DNA of 63,149 bases from the NCBI GenBank assembly GCA_903933915.1, contig CAIZLW010000002.1:1-63149 (forward strand), written 5' to 3'. This stretch comes from an uncultured beta proteobacterium. Its GTDB lineage: Bacteria > Pseudomonadota > Gammaproteobacteria > Burkholderiales > SG8-41. The position numbers and the translations under genes are program-made. Shown here piece after piece: positions 26,207 through 34,248 of the stretch. How positions within the stretch are numbered: the stretch's first letter is position 1; the number at the start of each line of letters is the position of its first letter. Under the pieces are notes generated by a model, which searched no databases, was not told the origin of the DNA, and worked only from the letters and a program-made list of their open reading frames with translations.

Positions 26207-27118
26207 ATGGCGATCACGATTATTCCGGTAACGCCAAACTTTGCAGCCGAGGTTGGCGATGTTGATTTGACCCGGGCGCTGTCCGGCGAGGATTTTGAGG
26301 CGATCCGGCAGGCATTCTGGAAATACGCCGTACTGATCTTCCCGCAACAGCAGCTGACCACCGACCAGCAGCTGGCCTTTTCCGGGCGATGGGGGGCGGT
26401 CGAGAACGAGCGCACGCTGGATCCGAAGGCGACGCCGACACGTTACAGCGGCGCGTTCTCCGACATTTCCAATCTTGCGATAGACGGCAAGATCTGGGGT
26501 GAAGACAGTCGGCAGCGCATGTACAAGGCCGGCAACAAGCTGTGGCATACCGACAGCTCGTTCAAGCGCCTGCCCAGCCTGTGTTCGCTACTGTATTCGG
26601 AGACCGTGGTGCCGATCGGCGGGCACACCGAGTTTGCCGACCAGCGCGCAGCCTATGATGCACTGCCTGCCGCAATGAAAAAGAAGCTCGAAGGACTGGT
26701 TGCCGAGCACTGGATCGCGACTTCGCGCCGGCGCAGCGGCTTCCACGATTTCAATGAAGACGAACAGAAACGCCTGCCGCCGGTACCGCAGCTGCTGGTG
26801 CGCACGATTCCGCAGAACAAACGCAAATCACTGTTTGTCGCGTCTCATGCCGGGCGCATCTGGGGTATGCCGGATGACGAAGGCCGCGCGCTGATCGACG
26901 AGCTGCTCGCCCATGTCACGCAGCGCCAGTTCGTCTACACCCATCGCTGGCGTCCGAATGAGCTGGTGATGTGGGACAACCGCTGCACGATGCACCGCGG
27001 CACCGACTTTGACGACCTGCGCTGGGTGCGCGTGATGCGCCGGGTGACGATCAGCGATGTCGCCAACAGCTGCGAGCAGGAAGGCGTGCCGTTGCCGGAA
27101 CCGATGCCCGTCTGCTAG
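26207..27118 (+). CDS. TauD/TfdA-family Fe(II)/2-oxoglutarate dioxygenase
   Basis: 303 residues from the ATG at 26207 (GAGGAG upstream; the frame is open to 26129). Iron ligands: LWHTDSSF (about 112) and the distal His in CTMHRGTDF (about 262), with the 2-oxoglutarate-binding Arg in WVRVMRRVT. FADQRAAYDALPAAMKKKLEGL and FVYTHRWRPNELVMWDNRC resemble 2,4-D dioxygenase TfdA more than TauD. It probably hydroxylates an ether or acid. Its stop shares CTAG with the stop of the convergent oxidase gene. Confidence 0.88.
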   Translation: MAITIIPVTPNFAAEVGDVDLTRALSGEDFEAIRQAFWKYAVLIFPQQQLTTDQQLAFSGRWGAVENERTLDPKATPTRYSGAFSDISNLAIDGKIWGEDSRQRMYKAGNKLWHTDSSFKRLPSLCSLLYSETVVPIGGHTEFADQRAAYDALPAAMKKKLEGLVAEHWIATSRRRSGFHDFNEDEQKRLPPVPQLLVRTIPQNKRKSLFVASHAGRIWGMPDDEGRALIDELLAHVTQRQFVYTHRWRPNELVMWDNRCTMHRGTDFDDLRWVRVMRRVTISDVANSCEQEGVPLPEPMPVC

Positions 27119-28398
27119 CGTCCGAACGCGCCGTCAAAACCCCGGGCATCCATCAGGCAGGCGCGGGTGACCTCGGAGATGGTATTGGTGCCGAGCATGG
27201 CCATGTCGCGATCGATTTCATCGCGCAGCAGCCGGACCGCATGGCTGACGCCGGTTTCGCCGGCGACTGCGGCGGCGTAGAGCATCGGCCGGCCGACGAA
27301 CACGAACTTCGCGCCCAGCGCCAGCGCTTTTAGTACATCGGTGCCGCGGCGAAAGCCACTGTCCATCATCACCGTCATGTCGCCGGATGCCGCAACGATG
27401 CCCGGCAGCACGCGCAGCGGTGACGTTGCCGTGTCCAGTTGGCGTCCGCCGTGATTGGAGACGATGATGCCGTCGGCGCCGTATTCGCGCGCGATGACGG
27501 CGTCTTCCCTGGCAAGGATGCCTTTGATGATCAGCTTGCCTTTCCACAGACGGCGCATCAGCGCAACATGCTCCCAGTTCAGGTGATCGCGGTTGGCGCG
27601 TTCGCGCACCGCGGTGCTGGAAACCAGCGGCGTGCGTTTGCCCATGTTCTCGAAATGCGGCATGCCGGTGGTGAAGTAGGTGCGCAGTGCGGTGCCCAGC
27701 AGCCAGCGCGGATGCGCCAGACATTGCAGCGCGAGACGCAGGCTCGGCCGCAGCGGCGCGTTGTAGCCGTTGCGCACATTGTTCTCGCGGTTGGATCCGA
27801 CCGGAATGTCCACCGTCAGCACCAGCGTGTCGTAGCCGGCTTTGGCGACGCGTTCGACCAGTTCGGTGATGGCCTGCTCCTCGCCGGGCAGATAGGCCTG
27901 GAACCAGCTGTTGTGCGGACTTGCGGCGCGCACTTTTTCCAACGGAGTCAACGAGGCTCCGCTCAGGATCATCGGTATGTTGTTGGCTTTCGCGGCGCGC
28001 GCCAGTGCGAGATCGCCCTCATAACCGGCGAGCGAAGTGCCGCCCATGGGCGCAATGCCGAACGGCGAATCGTAGCTGCGGCCGAAGAGTTCTGTTTTCT
28101 GCGAACGCTGTGAAACCCCGACCAGCATGCGCGGCACCAGTGCGATGTCTTCAAATGCGGACCGGTTCCAACCCAGCGTCACGTTGCTCTCGACGCCGCC
28201 GGAAACATAACCGTAGATCGGCCGCGGAATATAGCTTCTCGCGGGTGCTTCGAAATCCTCCAGCGCCAGCATCATGCGCAGCGCGGGCGGCGCGTTGGCG
28301 CTGGTGATCTGCGGTGTGGCGCGGTCGGCGGACGAAAAGGGTTGCTGCGTGGCGTTCGGCATGACGGCATGACTTTCCTGCGGTGTAGGAGGCGTCAT
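27115..28398 (-). CDS. FMN-dependent alpha-hydroxy-acid oxidase/dehydrogenase
   Basis: 427 residues (the true start may be the ATG about 12 codons in). GIAPMGGTSLAGYEGDLALARAA, VLTVDIPVGSNRENNVRNG, catalytic GADGIIVSNHGGRQLDTATSPL, and MMDSGFRRGTDVLKALALGAKFVFVGRP match LldD/glycolate oxidase/mandelate dehydrogenase. It oxidises an L-2-hydroxy acid to the 2-oxo acid. It converges on the TfdA-like gene with a 4-bp overlap at the shared stop. Confidence 0.92.
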   Translation of the reverse strand: MTPPTPQESHAVMPNATQQPFSSADRATPQITSANAPPALRMMLALEDFEAPARSYIPRPIYGYVSGGVESNVTLGWNRSAFEDIALVPRMLVGVSQRSQKTELFGRSYDSPFGIAPMGGTSLAGYEGDLALARAAKANNIPMILSGASLTPLEKVRAASPHNSWFQAYLPGEEQAITELVERVAKAGYDTLVLTVDIPVGSNRENNVRNGYNAPLRPSLRLALQCLAHPRWLLGTALRTYFTTGMPHFENMGKRTPLVSSTAVRERANRDHLNWEHVALMRRLWKGKLIIKGILAREDAVIAREYGADGIIVSNHGGRQLDTATSPLRVLPGIVAASGDMTVMMDSGFRRGTDVLKALALGAKFVFVGRPMLYAAAVAGETGVSHAVRLLRDEIDRDMAMLGTNTISEVTRACLMDARGFDGAFGR

Positions 28399-28445
28399 GA
28401 TAGCGTCAACCCCTGCGGGAAAGCCCGCGAAAGTCCACGTATTCG

Positions 28446-28712
28446 TCAGCGCTTTTCGGCGGTGACGCGACCCTGGGCGTTTACATAAACCCGGTAGCGG
28501 TTGCCGTCGCTGCAGGTAACGAGATGGTCGCGCTCACTCGGGGACGTGACGCTGACCACCTGACCGCAGGGCAGGCTGAGCAGTGCAAGGGATGCGGCCA
28601 GGTCCCTGGCCAGCGCACCGCTGTCAGCAGCCTGCACCGTTGCGATGCCGGTCAGCGCAAAGCTTGCCGCCAGTAACGCGTGGCACAACAGTCGGGATGA
28701 TTTCTGAATCAT
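28446..28712 (-). CDS. Small exported protein, unknown function
   Basis: 88 residues with a signal peptide (LLCHALLAASFALTGIATVQA|AD). The mature part has two Cys (LPCGQ, VTCSDGNRY) that could form a disulfide. No family recognised. It follows the lipoprotein gene by 16 bp in the same direction. Confidence 0.65.
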   Translation of the reverse strand: MIQKSSRLLCHALLAASFALTGIATVQAADSGALARDLAASLALLSLPCGQVVSVTSPSERDHLVTCSDGNRYRVYVNAQGRVTAEKR

Positions 28713-28728
28713 GGAGTGCGGTCTTTCT

Positions 28729-29328
28729 TCAGAGTTTTGCGAACTTCGCCGGGTCGGTCAACACACTCCAGATGGCTTCGCGCGAGTTCACGATCGCCCC
28801 GGCGAGCGCCGGGTCGCCATCTTTCAACAAGTTAAGCACTTTGGCGAGCAGTTGTTCGTAGTTTTGCCGCAACTGCGGAATCGTCAGGCCGCCGCGGCCT
28901 TCGTAATACGCGCGGAAAAGGCTCAGCAGATCGTCGACCTGGTTCTTCAGTGTGAGTTTGGTGAACACGCCGATGGCGGGCGTCTCTTTCAGTCGCTGTT
29001 CCAGTGTATCCAGCGCCAGCGGTGCGGGGGCTGGGGCGGCGATCTGCGGCTTTGGTGCGGGCGCCGGTGCCACAGGTTTAGCCGCGGCTTTAACTGCGGG
29101 CTTGTCCGGTTTCGGTGGCTCGATTCTGGGCGGTGCGGCAACGACCGGTGCCACGGGAGGAGTGACGACGGGTTGTGGCGCGACCGGTGGCGGCTTTGCC
29201 GGTGCAGGCGCCGGGAGGACCGCAATCCTGTCGTCCGGTGGCGACGGCGGGGTAACGATACAGCCGGCGCTGAACAGCATTGAACTGGTCAGGACGGCAA
29301 TAAAAAGGGGATGTCTGGGTTTGATCAT
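28729..29328 (-). CDS. Lipoprotein with a proline/alanine-rich linker
   Basis: 199 residues. A lipobox (LFSAGC) after a short hydrophobic leader, then a long Pro/Ala/Lys linker (about 30-100), then a folded C-terminal part (about 100-199: LEQRLKETPAIGVFTKLTLKNQVDDLLSLFRAYYEGRGGL). The layout suggests a wall-spanning lipoprotein holding a small domain in the periplasm. No family recognised. Confidence 0.7.
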   Translation of the reverse strand: MIKPRHPLFIAVLTSSMLFSAGCIVTPPSPPDDRIAVLPAPAPAKPPPVAPQPVVTPPVAPVVAAPPRIEPPKPDKPAVKAAAKPVAPAPAPKPQIAAPAPAPLALDTLEQRLKETPAIGVFTKLTLKNQVDDLLSLFRAYYEGRGGLTIPQLRQNYEQLLAKVLNLLKDGDPALAGAIVNSREAIWSVLTDPAKFAKL

Positions 29329-29455
29329 GGCTATTTAACGCATGGCGCGCGATCGTGGTTGTCGTGAACGATTCGAACACGGCGCCACAACATGGTTCCC
29401 ATGTGTAACTGTTCCAGTATCATGGCTGCTTGATCATAAAGAGACGAGCCTGTCC

Positions 29456-29677
29456 TTGGAAACCCGTGAATTCAGACTGCGCGACGACCACGTGCGCCTG
29501 TGTGACCTGCTGAAACTGGCCGGCGTCGCCGACAGCGGCGGTCGCGGCAAGCAGCTGGTCGCCGCCGGTGCGGTTACCGTTGACGGCCAGGCCGAGAGCC
29601 GCAAGACGGCGAAGATCCGCGCCGGGCAGCAGGTCGACTGCGAGGGCGTGCGCATTCTTGTGCGCGCGCCGGAATAA
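29456..29677 (+). CDS. S4-domain RNA-binding protein (YbcJ-like)
   Basis: About 73 residues from a TTG at 29456, chosen because aaagag lies upstream and earlier residues do not fit the family (the frame is open to 29342). REFRLRDDHVRLCDLLKLAGVADSGGRGKQLVAAGAVTVDGQ is the compact S4 fold. It probably binds structured RNA on the ribosome. It is followed 10 bp later by slyX. Confidence 0.8.
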   Translation: METREFRLRDDHVRLCDLLKLAGVADSGGRGKQLVAAGAVTVDGQAESRKTAKIRAGQQVDCEGVRILVRAPE

Positions 29678-29686
29678 GAGCCTGCC

Positions 29687-29890
29687 ATGGATGAATCCCG
29701 ACTCGCCGAAATCGAAATCAAGCTGAGCTTCAACGAGGATCTGCTGGAGGAGCTTAATCGCACGGTGGCGCAACAGCAGCAGCGCATCACCGATCTTGAA
29801 CAACGGGTGCGCGACCTTCGTCTGCAGTTGCAGCGCAGTCTGCCGCCCGAGTCCGATGCCCCGGCCCATGAAATTCCACCGCATTACTAG
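29687..29890 (+). CDS. slyX: SlyX-family protein
   Basis: 67 residues. MDESRLAEIEIKLSFNEDLLEELN, then RTVAQQQQRITDLEQRVRDL forms a coiled coil, with the typical P-rich tail ending PPHY. A conserved small protein of unknown function. Probably co-transcribed with the S4 protein and the esterase. Confidence 0.9.
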   Translation: MDESRLAEIEIKLSFNEDLLEELNRTVAQQQQRITDLEQRVRDLRLQLQRSLPPESDAPAHEIPPHY

Positions 29891-29904
29891 GACAGGGACA
29901 TTGC

Positions 29905-31131
29905 ATGAACAAGCCTGAAATCATCGCCGCGTTGCCATTGCCGCGTGCTGAACCGCAGGCACTGGGATTCGTCGTTGACCGGTTGCCGCGCATTGCGGCG
30001 GCGTTGCAGGCCGAAGTGGCGCGCAGCGCATTGCCCGGCGCGGTGCTGATGATCGCGCGCCGCGGCAAGCTCGCCTATTGCGAAACCTTTGGCCATCTCG
30101 ATCCTGCCGCAGGCACCGCGATGCCCGCCGATGCCTTGTTCAGCATTGCGTCGATGACCAAACCGCTGGTCACCGTCGGCGCGCTGATGCTGTGCGAAGA
30201 AGGCCGCATGGCCGTCAACCAACCGGTGCGCCATTACCTGCCGCAGTTGACGGGCATGCGCGTCAATCCGCCGCAGTGCGATGGCGCTCCCGGTGAGCCC
30301 ACCGAAGCCGCGCTGCGTGAAATGACCATCGAAGACCTGATGCGGCATACCGCCGGCCTTAGTTATGGCCGCGGCGACAAGACGATTTACCAGCGTTATC
30401 CCGCGTCGTCGGACGCCGCGTCGTCGCGGTGGAATGGCAGCGAGTTTCTCGCGCAGTTGGCATCGCTGCCGCTGCATTACCAGCCGGGATCGAACTGGGA
30501 ATATAGCCTGGGTCTTGACGTGCTGGGGCTGGCGATTGAAGCCGTGGCCGGCATGCCGCTTTCACGCTTTCTAGACGAACGTCTGTTCAGTCCGCTGGGC
30601 ATGCGCGACACCGCATTCACCGTGCCTGCCGATCAGGTGGCGCGTTACGCGAAGGCGCTGGCGCGAGATCCCGTTAGCGGCGAAGCGCAGACCCTGCGCG
30701 ACGGCACCACGCCGCACAAGTTCGATTGCGGCGGCGGCTGCGCGATATCGACTGCAGCTGATTATCTGCGGTTTGCGCAAATGCTGCTCAATGGTGGCGA
30801 ACTCGACGGCGTGCGCGTGCTGTCACGCAAAACGGTGGCGTTCATGATCAGTGATCACCTCGGCCCGGAGGTTGATCTCGTCAAACTCAATGACTACCCG
30901 AACATCCGCGGTTATGGTTTCGGCCTTGGGGTTGCAGTACGGCGCAGCAGCGGACGCGGGGGCATGCCCAGCACAGCGGGTGAATTTCACTGGGCGGGTT
31001 CCACCGGTACCTATTTCTGGGTCGACCCCGCCGAGGAGTTGGTGACGGTGTTCATGGCCCACGCCCCCGGGGCCATTCGCTACTACCACCGGCAGCTGTT
31101 ACACACCTTGGTACTGCAGGCGCTGGCCTAG
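29905..31131 (+). CDS. Beta-lactamase-fold serine hydrolase (class C/EstB-like esterase)
   Basis: 408 residues. S83-M-T-K86 is the SxxK nucleophile motif in FSIASMTKPLVTVGALMLCEEG; WEYSLGLDVLG holds the Tyr motif; HKFDCGGGCAISTAADYLRFAQM and FHWAGSTGTYFWVDP complete the site. No signal peptide is evident, so a cytoplasmic esterase is likelier than a beta-lactamase. It follows slyX by 14 bp. Confidence 0.88.
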   Translation: MNKPEIIAALPLPRAEPQALGFVVDRLPRIAAALQAEVARSALPGAVLMIARRGKLAYCETFGHLDPAAGTAMPADALFSIASMTKPLVTVGALMLCEEGRMAVNQPVRHYLPQLTGMRVNPPQCDGAPGEPTEAALREMTIEDLMRHTAGLSYGRGDKTIYQRYPASSDAASSRWNGSEFLAQLASLPLHYQPGSNWEYSLGLDVLGLAIEAVAGMPLSRFLDERLFSPLGMRDTAFTVPADQVARYAKALARDPVSGEAQTLRDGTTPHKFDCGGGCAISTAADYLRFAQMLLNGGELDGVRVLSRKTVAFMISDHLGPEVDLVKLNDYPNIRGYGFGLGVAVRRSSGRGGMPSTAGEFHWAGSTGTYFWVDPAEELVTVFMAHAPGAIRYYHRQLLHTLVLQALA

Positions 31132-31185
31132 GCCACGCAAAATCAACGGCTTGGCAGCGTTCTGTACGCTAACTTGTTGTTTTAA

Positions 31186-31214
31186 TTGAAGGTTGCCGCG
31201 TACAGTGCGATAAT
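31186..31214 (+). promoter_or_regulatory. Sigma-70-like promoter giving a near-leaderless transcript
   Basis: TTGAAG (31186-31191), a 17-base spacer and GATAAT (31209-31214). The ATG of the glycine-rich gene is at 31223, so transcription would begin at or just before the start codon. No Shine-Dalgarno sequence is present. Confidence 0.5.
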
Positions 31215-31222
31215 GTCGAACT

Positions 31223-31648
31223 ATGAACGATTCGCAACCACCCCAGCCACCCGTTTCACCGCGCCAGCGCATGCAGGAACTGCTGGCCATTCCCGATCGC
31301 AATCGCACCGATTCCGAGTGGGACGAACTCAATGAACTCGAGATCGCGCTCGCTTCGGGCAATCGCCCCGGCGCGCCTGATCCCCAGCAGCAACGCCGCA
31401 GCATGGGCGTCATGTCCAGCGGCAGCGGTCAGCCCAAAATGGGCGGCGGACGTCCGCAGGGTAAAAACCTGGGTGGAGGCGGAGGCGGCGGCGGAGGTGG
31501 TGGTGGCGGCGGCGGTGGCGGCGGCAAGAAATTCCACAAACGTCCCGGCAAACGTCGTGGTGGTGGTGGTGGTGGTGGCGGCGGCGGGGTAGGCGGTGGT
31601 GGCAACGGTAATGTGGGCGGCGGCGGACCGCAGCAACCGCCGCAGTAA
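31223..31648 (+). CDS. Poly-glycine protein with basic patches, unknown function
   Basis: 141 residues. The N-terminal 60 residues (PRQRMQELLAIPDRNRTDSEWDELNELEIAL) look like an ordinary short helical domain. Two pure glycine runs follow, separated by KKFHKRPGKRRG. The basic, Gly-rich tail suggests an RNA- or nucleic-acid-binding disordered region. The GGT/GGC codon runs are prone to slippage, so length may vary between strains. Not a recognised family. Confidence 0.6.
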   Translation: MNDSQPPQPPVSPRQRMQELLAIPDRNRTDSEWDELNELEIALASGNRPGAPDPQQQRRSMGVMSSGSGQPKMGGGRPQGKNLGGGGGGGGGGGGGGGGGGKKFHKRPGKRRGGGGGGGGGGVGGGGNGNVGGGGPQQPPQ

Positions 31649-31668
31649 TCCACGGTACATTTTTCCAG

Positions 31669-31699
31669 GGCCGCGCAGTTCGCGCGGCCTTGTCATTTC
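31669..31699 (+). terminator. Likely terminator after the glycine-rich gene
   Basis: GGCCGCGC-agttc-GCGCGGCC (31669-31689), then a weakly T-rich stretch. Confidence 0.45.
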
Positions 31700-31729
31700 T
31701 GCATAGCACTGAATCCGGAGTCCGCAATC

Positions 31730-31999
31730 ATGACCATGAAGCCTAGCGAATTGCAAAAGTACAGCGCGTTGAAGATCGTCAACAAAATGAAAAAAGCTGC
31801 GACGCCGGATCGTTTTGGCGGCACCGCGGTGCTCGATCGCCGCGAACAGCGCCGCCTCGATCAGGCGGCCGGATTGATTCCGTTTGCCGTCAAACTGAAC
31901 AGCGATCTCGTCGCGCAGGTGAATGCGCTGGCGCAGCAGCGCAAGGTTGCAGTCAATGAAATCGTTGCAGAACTGCTGCAGGCTGCGCTGAAAAAATAA
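31730..31999 (+). CDS. Small basic protein with a ribbon-helix-helix-like C-terminus
   Basis: 89 residues. LQKYSALKIVNKMKKAATPDRFGG is basic; the C-terminal FAVKLNSDLVAQVNALAQQRKVAVNEIVAELLQAAL has the strand-helix-helix pattern of ribbon-helix-helix DNA-binding proteins. No partner toxin is seen. Function unknown. Confidence 0.6.
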   Translation: MTMKPSELQKYSALKIVNKMKKAATPDRFGGTAVLDRREQRRLDQAAGLIPFAVKLNSDLVAQVNALAQQRKVAVNEIVAELLQAALKK

Positions 32000-32062
32000 A
32001 CCGGGTTTGCCCCTCAGCGGCTTTCAGGAGCTGACACTTTGTGGCGCTCGGTTTCATATTCG

Positions 32063-32197
32063 TCATAGCCGGGCCGGCGCGGCGCCGGCTGGCCGCTCAC
32101 CGGCGGATTTTTTGACCGCTTTCTGCTGCTGCATTCCCGCATAAACCCCGCGCGTAATGCATCCCGCGAGCCATGCGGCCGCGATGGCCGATGTCAT
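32063..32197 (-). CDS. Possible 44-residue membrane or lipoprotein peptide
   Basis: The only open stretch in the otherwise empty 32000-32225 gap. It reads MTSAIAAAWLAGCITRGVYA then a basic tail. LAGC resembles a lipobox, but only 9 residues precede it. It lies just downstream of the VOC gene on the same strand. Weak. Confidence 0.3.
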   Translation of the reverse strand: MTSAIAAAWLAGCITRGVYAGMQQQKAVKKSAGERPAGAAPARL

Positions 32198-32225
32198 GAG
32201 CCATGACAGTCTGCGCAGGATGATC

Positions 32226-32645
32226 TCAGTCGTGGTGCGCGCCGCCGACCGGCAGTTCGGCCAGTTCGATCAGGCAGTTTTCAGTGGCGGACGGGTCGAG
32301 GAAGGCGATACGGCAGCCGGCATGGCCGATGCGCGGTACCTGGTCGAGCAGCGGGATGCCCTTGGCTTTCAGTTCGGCCAGCGCTTCATCGATGTTTTCG
32401 ACTTCAAGGCAGACATGGTTGAGCCCGCCCTTGCCCTCGGCAATCATTTTGGCCTGCTTGCTGTCGGGCGTCAGGCCGGCGATCAGTTCCACCATGGAAT
32501 CACCGACCGGATACAGCGCCAGTCGTCGCGTGGCATTGTCCTCGGTGCCGCCCAGCTTGATGCCGAAACAGCCTTCCCATAATTTGCGGCTGGCCTCGAC
32601 ATCACGGACGACGATGCCTACGTGTTCGATGCGTTTGACTTTCAT
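32226..32645 (-). CDS. VOC-family protein, methylmalonyl-CoA epimerase-like
   Basis: 139 residues. VKRIEHVGIVVRDVEASRKLWEGCFG, GGLNHVCLEVENIDEALAELKAKG and AFLDPSATENCLIELAEL carry the paired beta-alpha-beta-beta units and His/Glu metal ligands. Length and spacing fit methylmalonyl-CoA epimerase, but related glyoxalase/dioxygenase activities cannot be excluded. It is divergent from the thioesterase. Confidence 0.82.
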   Translation of the reverse strand: MKVKRIEHVGIVVRDVEASRKLWEGCFGIKLGGTEDNATRRLALYPVGDSMVELIAGLTPDSKQAKMIAEGKGGLNHVCLEVENIDEALAELKAKGIPLLDQVPRIGHAGCRIAFLDPSATENCLIELAELPVGGAHHD

Positions 32646-32742
32646 GGGCTCCCCCCGATGTGTTCAGGCCGGCATCATGCGCCAGGCAAGCCGTGGACTC
32701 AAGCCCGCGCCGGTGTAACATCGGCAGACCGCCCAAATCCTG

Positions 32743-33180
32743 ATGGCCATGACTGCAAAAACATCACCGGCGCCGCAATGGCGTTCTTCGGTTCCGCTCT
32801 ACAAGCATCTCGGTTTTCACCTCGACGGTCTCGAAGACGGCCGCTCCCAGGTGCGCCTGTCATTCCAGCCCCATCTCGGCAACAGCCGCGGCGAAGTTCA
32901 CGGCGGCACCGTAGCCGCAATCATCGATGCCGCGATGTCGCAGGCGGTGCGTTCGCTGATCGACATGGAAATGGGCGTGGCGACGATGACCATGACCCTC
33001 AATTACCTCGCGCCGGCGAAAGGCGAGATCATCTGCAAGGGCAGCGTGATCAAGCGCGGCCGCAGCGTCATGTTCACCGAAGCCGAAGTCTATGGCGAGG
33101 ACGGCGTGCTGGCCTGCCGCGCCAGCGCCAATTACCGCATCCTGCCGAAGACGGTTTATGACAAAAAATTACCAGCATGA
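32743..33180 (+). CDS. PaaI-type hotdog thioesterase
   Basis: 145 residues. HLGNSRGEVHGGTVAAIIDAAMSQAV is the hotdog helix with the HGG motif; MTMTLNYLAPAKGEIICKGSVIKRGRS and FTEAEVYGEDGVLACRASANYRI follow. It hydrolyses an acyl-CoA, often an aromatic one. It sits 13 bp before a Bug receptor. Confidence 0.88.
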   Translation: MAMTAKTSPAPQWRSSVPLYKHLGFHLDGLEDGRSQVRLSFQPHLGNSRGEVHGGTVAAIIDAAMSQAVRSLIDMEMGVATMTMTLNYLAPAKGEIICKGSVIKRGRSVMFTEAEVYGEDGVLACRASANYRILPKTVYDKKLPA

Positions 33181-33193
33181 ACGGAGACGCTGC

Positions 33194-34195
33194 ATGAACA
33201 TTGCAACCCGACACAACAGCGGCCTGTTTGTTGCCCTGATCGCTGCCGTTTGCGCAATGCCTGCACTGGCTGCGCAACCGAAGTCCGCGGATGTGGCGCC
33301 CGGCTTCCCCAGCAGACCGCTGCGCATGATCGTGCCGTTTGCGCCGCAGGGACCCAACGACCAGTTGGCGCGCATGGTGGGCGCCAAACTGAGTGAGTCG
33401 TGGGGCCAGCAGGTCGTCATCGACAACCGTCCCGGCGGCGGCACCGTGATCGGCACCGAACTCGCCGTGCGCGCGCCGGCCGACGGCCACACCATGCTGA
33501 TGGTTTCGTTGAGCACTGCGGTCAATCCGATGCTGCAGAAAAAACTGCCGTACGACACCGCGAAAGACCTGCAGCCGCTGGTCAATCTCGCGTTTTCACC
33601 GAATCTGCTGGTGACCCATCCAGGTGTTCCCGCTAACAACATTGCGCAGTTGCTGGCGCTGGCCAAGGCCAAGCCAGGCAGCATTATTTACGCGTCCGGC
33701 GGCAATGGTTCGACCACACATCTCGCCGCCGAACTGCTTGCCAACATGGGCGGCGTCAAAATGACCCACGTGCCGTACAAGGGGGCCAATCCGGCGACGC
33801 TGGATCTGCTCGGCGGCCGTGTGTCCTGCATGTTCGGCACCATCCTGCCGACGCTGCCGCACGTGAAGGCCGGCAAGCTGCGCGCGCTGGGCGTCAGCTC
33901 ACCCAAGCGCACCGCGGCGCTGCCCGAAGTGCCGGCGATCGCCGAGACGCTGCCCGGATTCGAGGCGGTGTCCTTTTATGGCGTGGCGGTGCCTTCAGGC
34001 GTGCCCAAGCCGGTGATGGCCAAACTCAACGCCGAGATCGCTCGCGTCATCACCGCGCCCGATGCCCGCGAGTTGCTGCGCCTGCAGGGCGCCGATGCAG
34101 TCGGCGACACCCAAGCTGAATTCACTGCGTTTTTCAACACCCAGATGAGCAAGTGGGCGAAGCTGATCCGCGAAGCGGGCATACAGCCGGAATGA
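33194..34195 (+). CDS. Bug/TctC-family periplasmic solute receptor (tandem copy 3)
   Basis: 333 residues from the ATG at 33194 (GGAGACG upstream). Signal peptide MNIATRHNSGLFVALIAAVC...ALA|AQ. LRMIVPFAPQGPNDQLARM has Q-G-P in place of the usual G-G-G loop, a change in the ligand-clasping loop. VIDNRPGGGTVIGTEL and MTHVPYKGANPATLDLLGG are normal. First of two adjacent receptors. Confidence 0.92.
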   Translation: MNIATRHNSGLFVALIAAVCAMPALAAQPKSADVAPGFPSRPLRMIVPFAPQGPNDQLARMVGAKLSESWGQQVVIDNRPGGGTVIGTELAVRAPADGHTMLMVSLSTAVNPMLQKKLPYDTAKDLQPLVNLAFSPNLLVTHPGVPANNIAQLLALAKAKPGSIIYASGGNGSTTHLAAELLANMGGVKMTHVPYKGANPATLDLLGGRVSCMFGTILPTLPHVKAGKLRALGVSSPKRTAALPEVPAIAETLPGFEAVSFYGVAVPSGVPKPVMAKLNAEIARVITAPDARELLRLQGADAVGDTQAEFTAFFNTQMSKWAKLIREAGIQPE

Positions 34196-34248
34196 CCTTG
34201 CCGGGATTCAACAATAAAAATGAAATGTTTTCCGGGGAGAATCATGTC

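Noticed and set aside
29905-31131. Secreted beta-lactamase
   Set aside because: The SxxK fold is present but there is no signal peptide and the context is not resistance-related; an esterase is more likely.
31475-31610. CRISPR-like or minisatellite array
   Set aside because: The repetition is simple glycine codon runs with no spacer/repeat structure.
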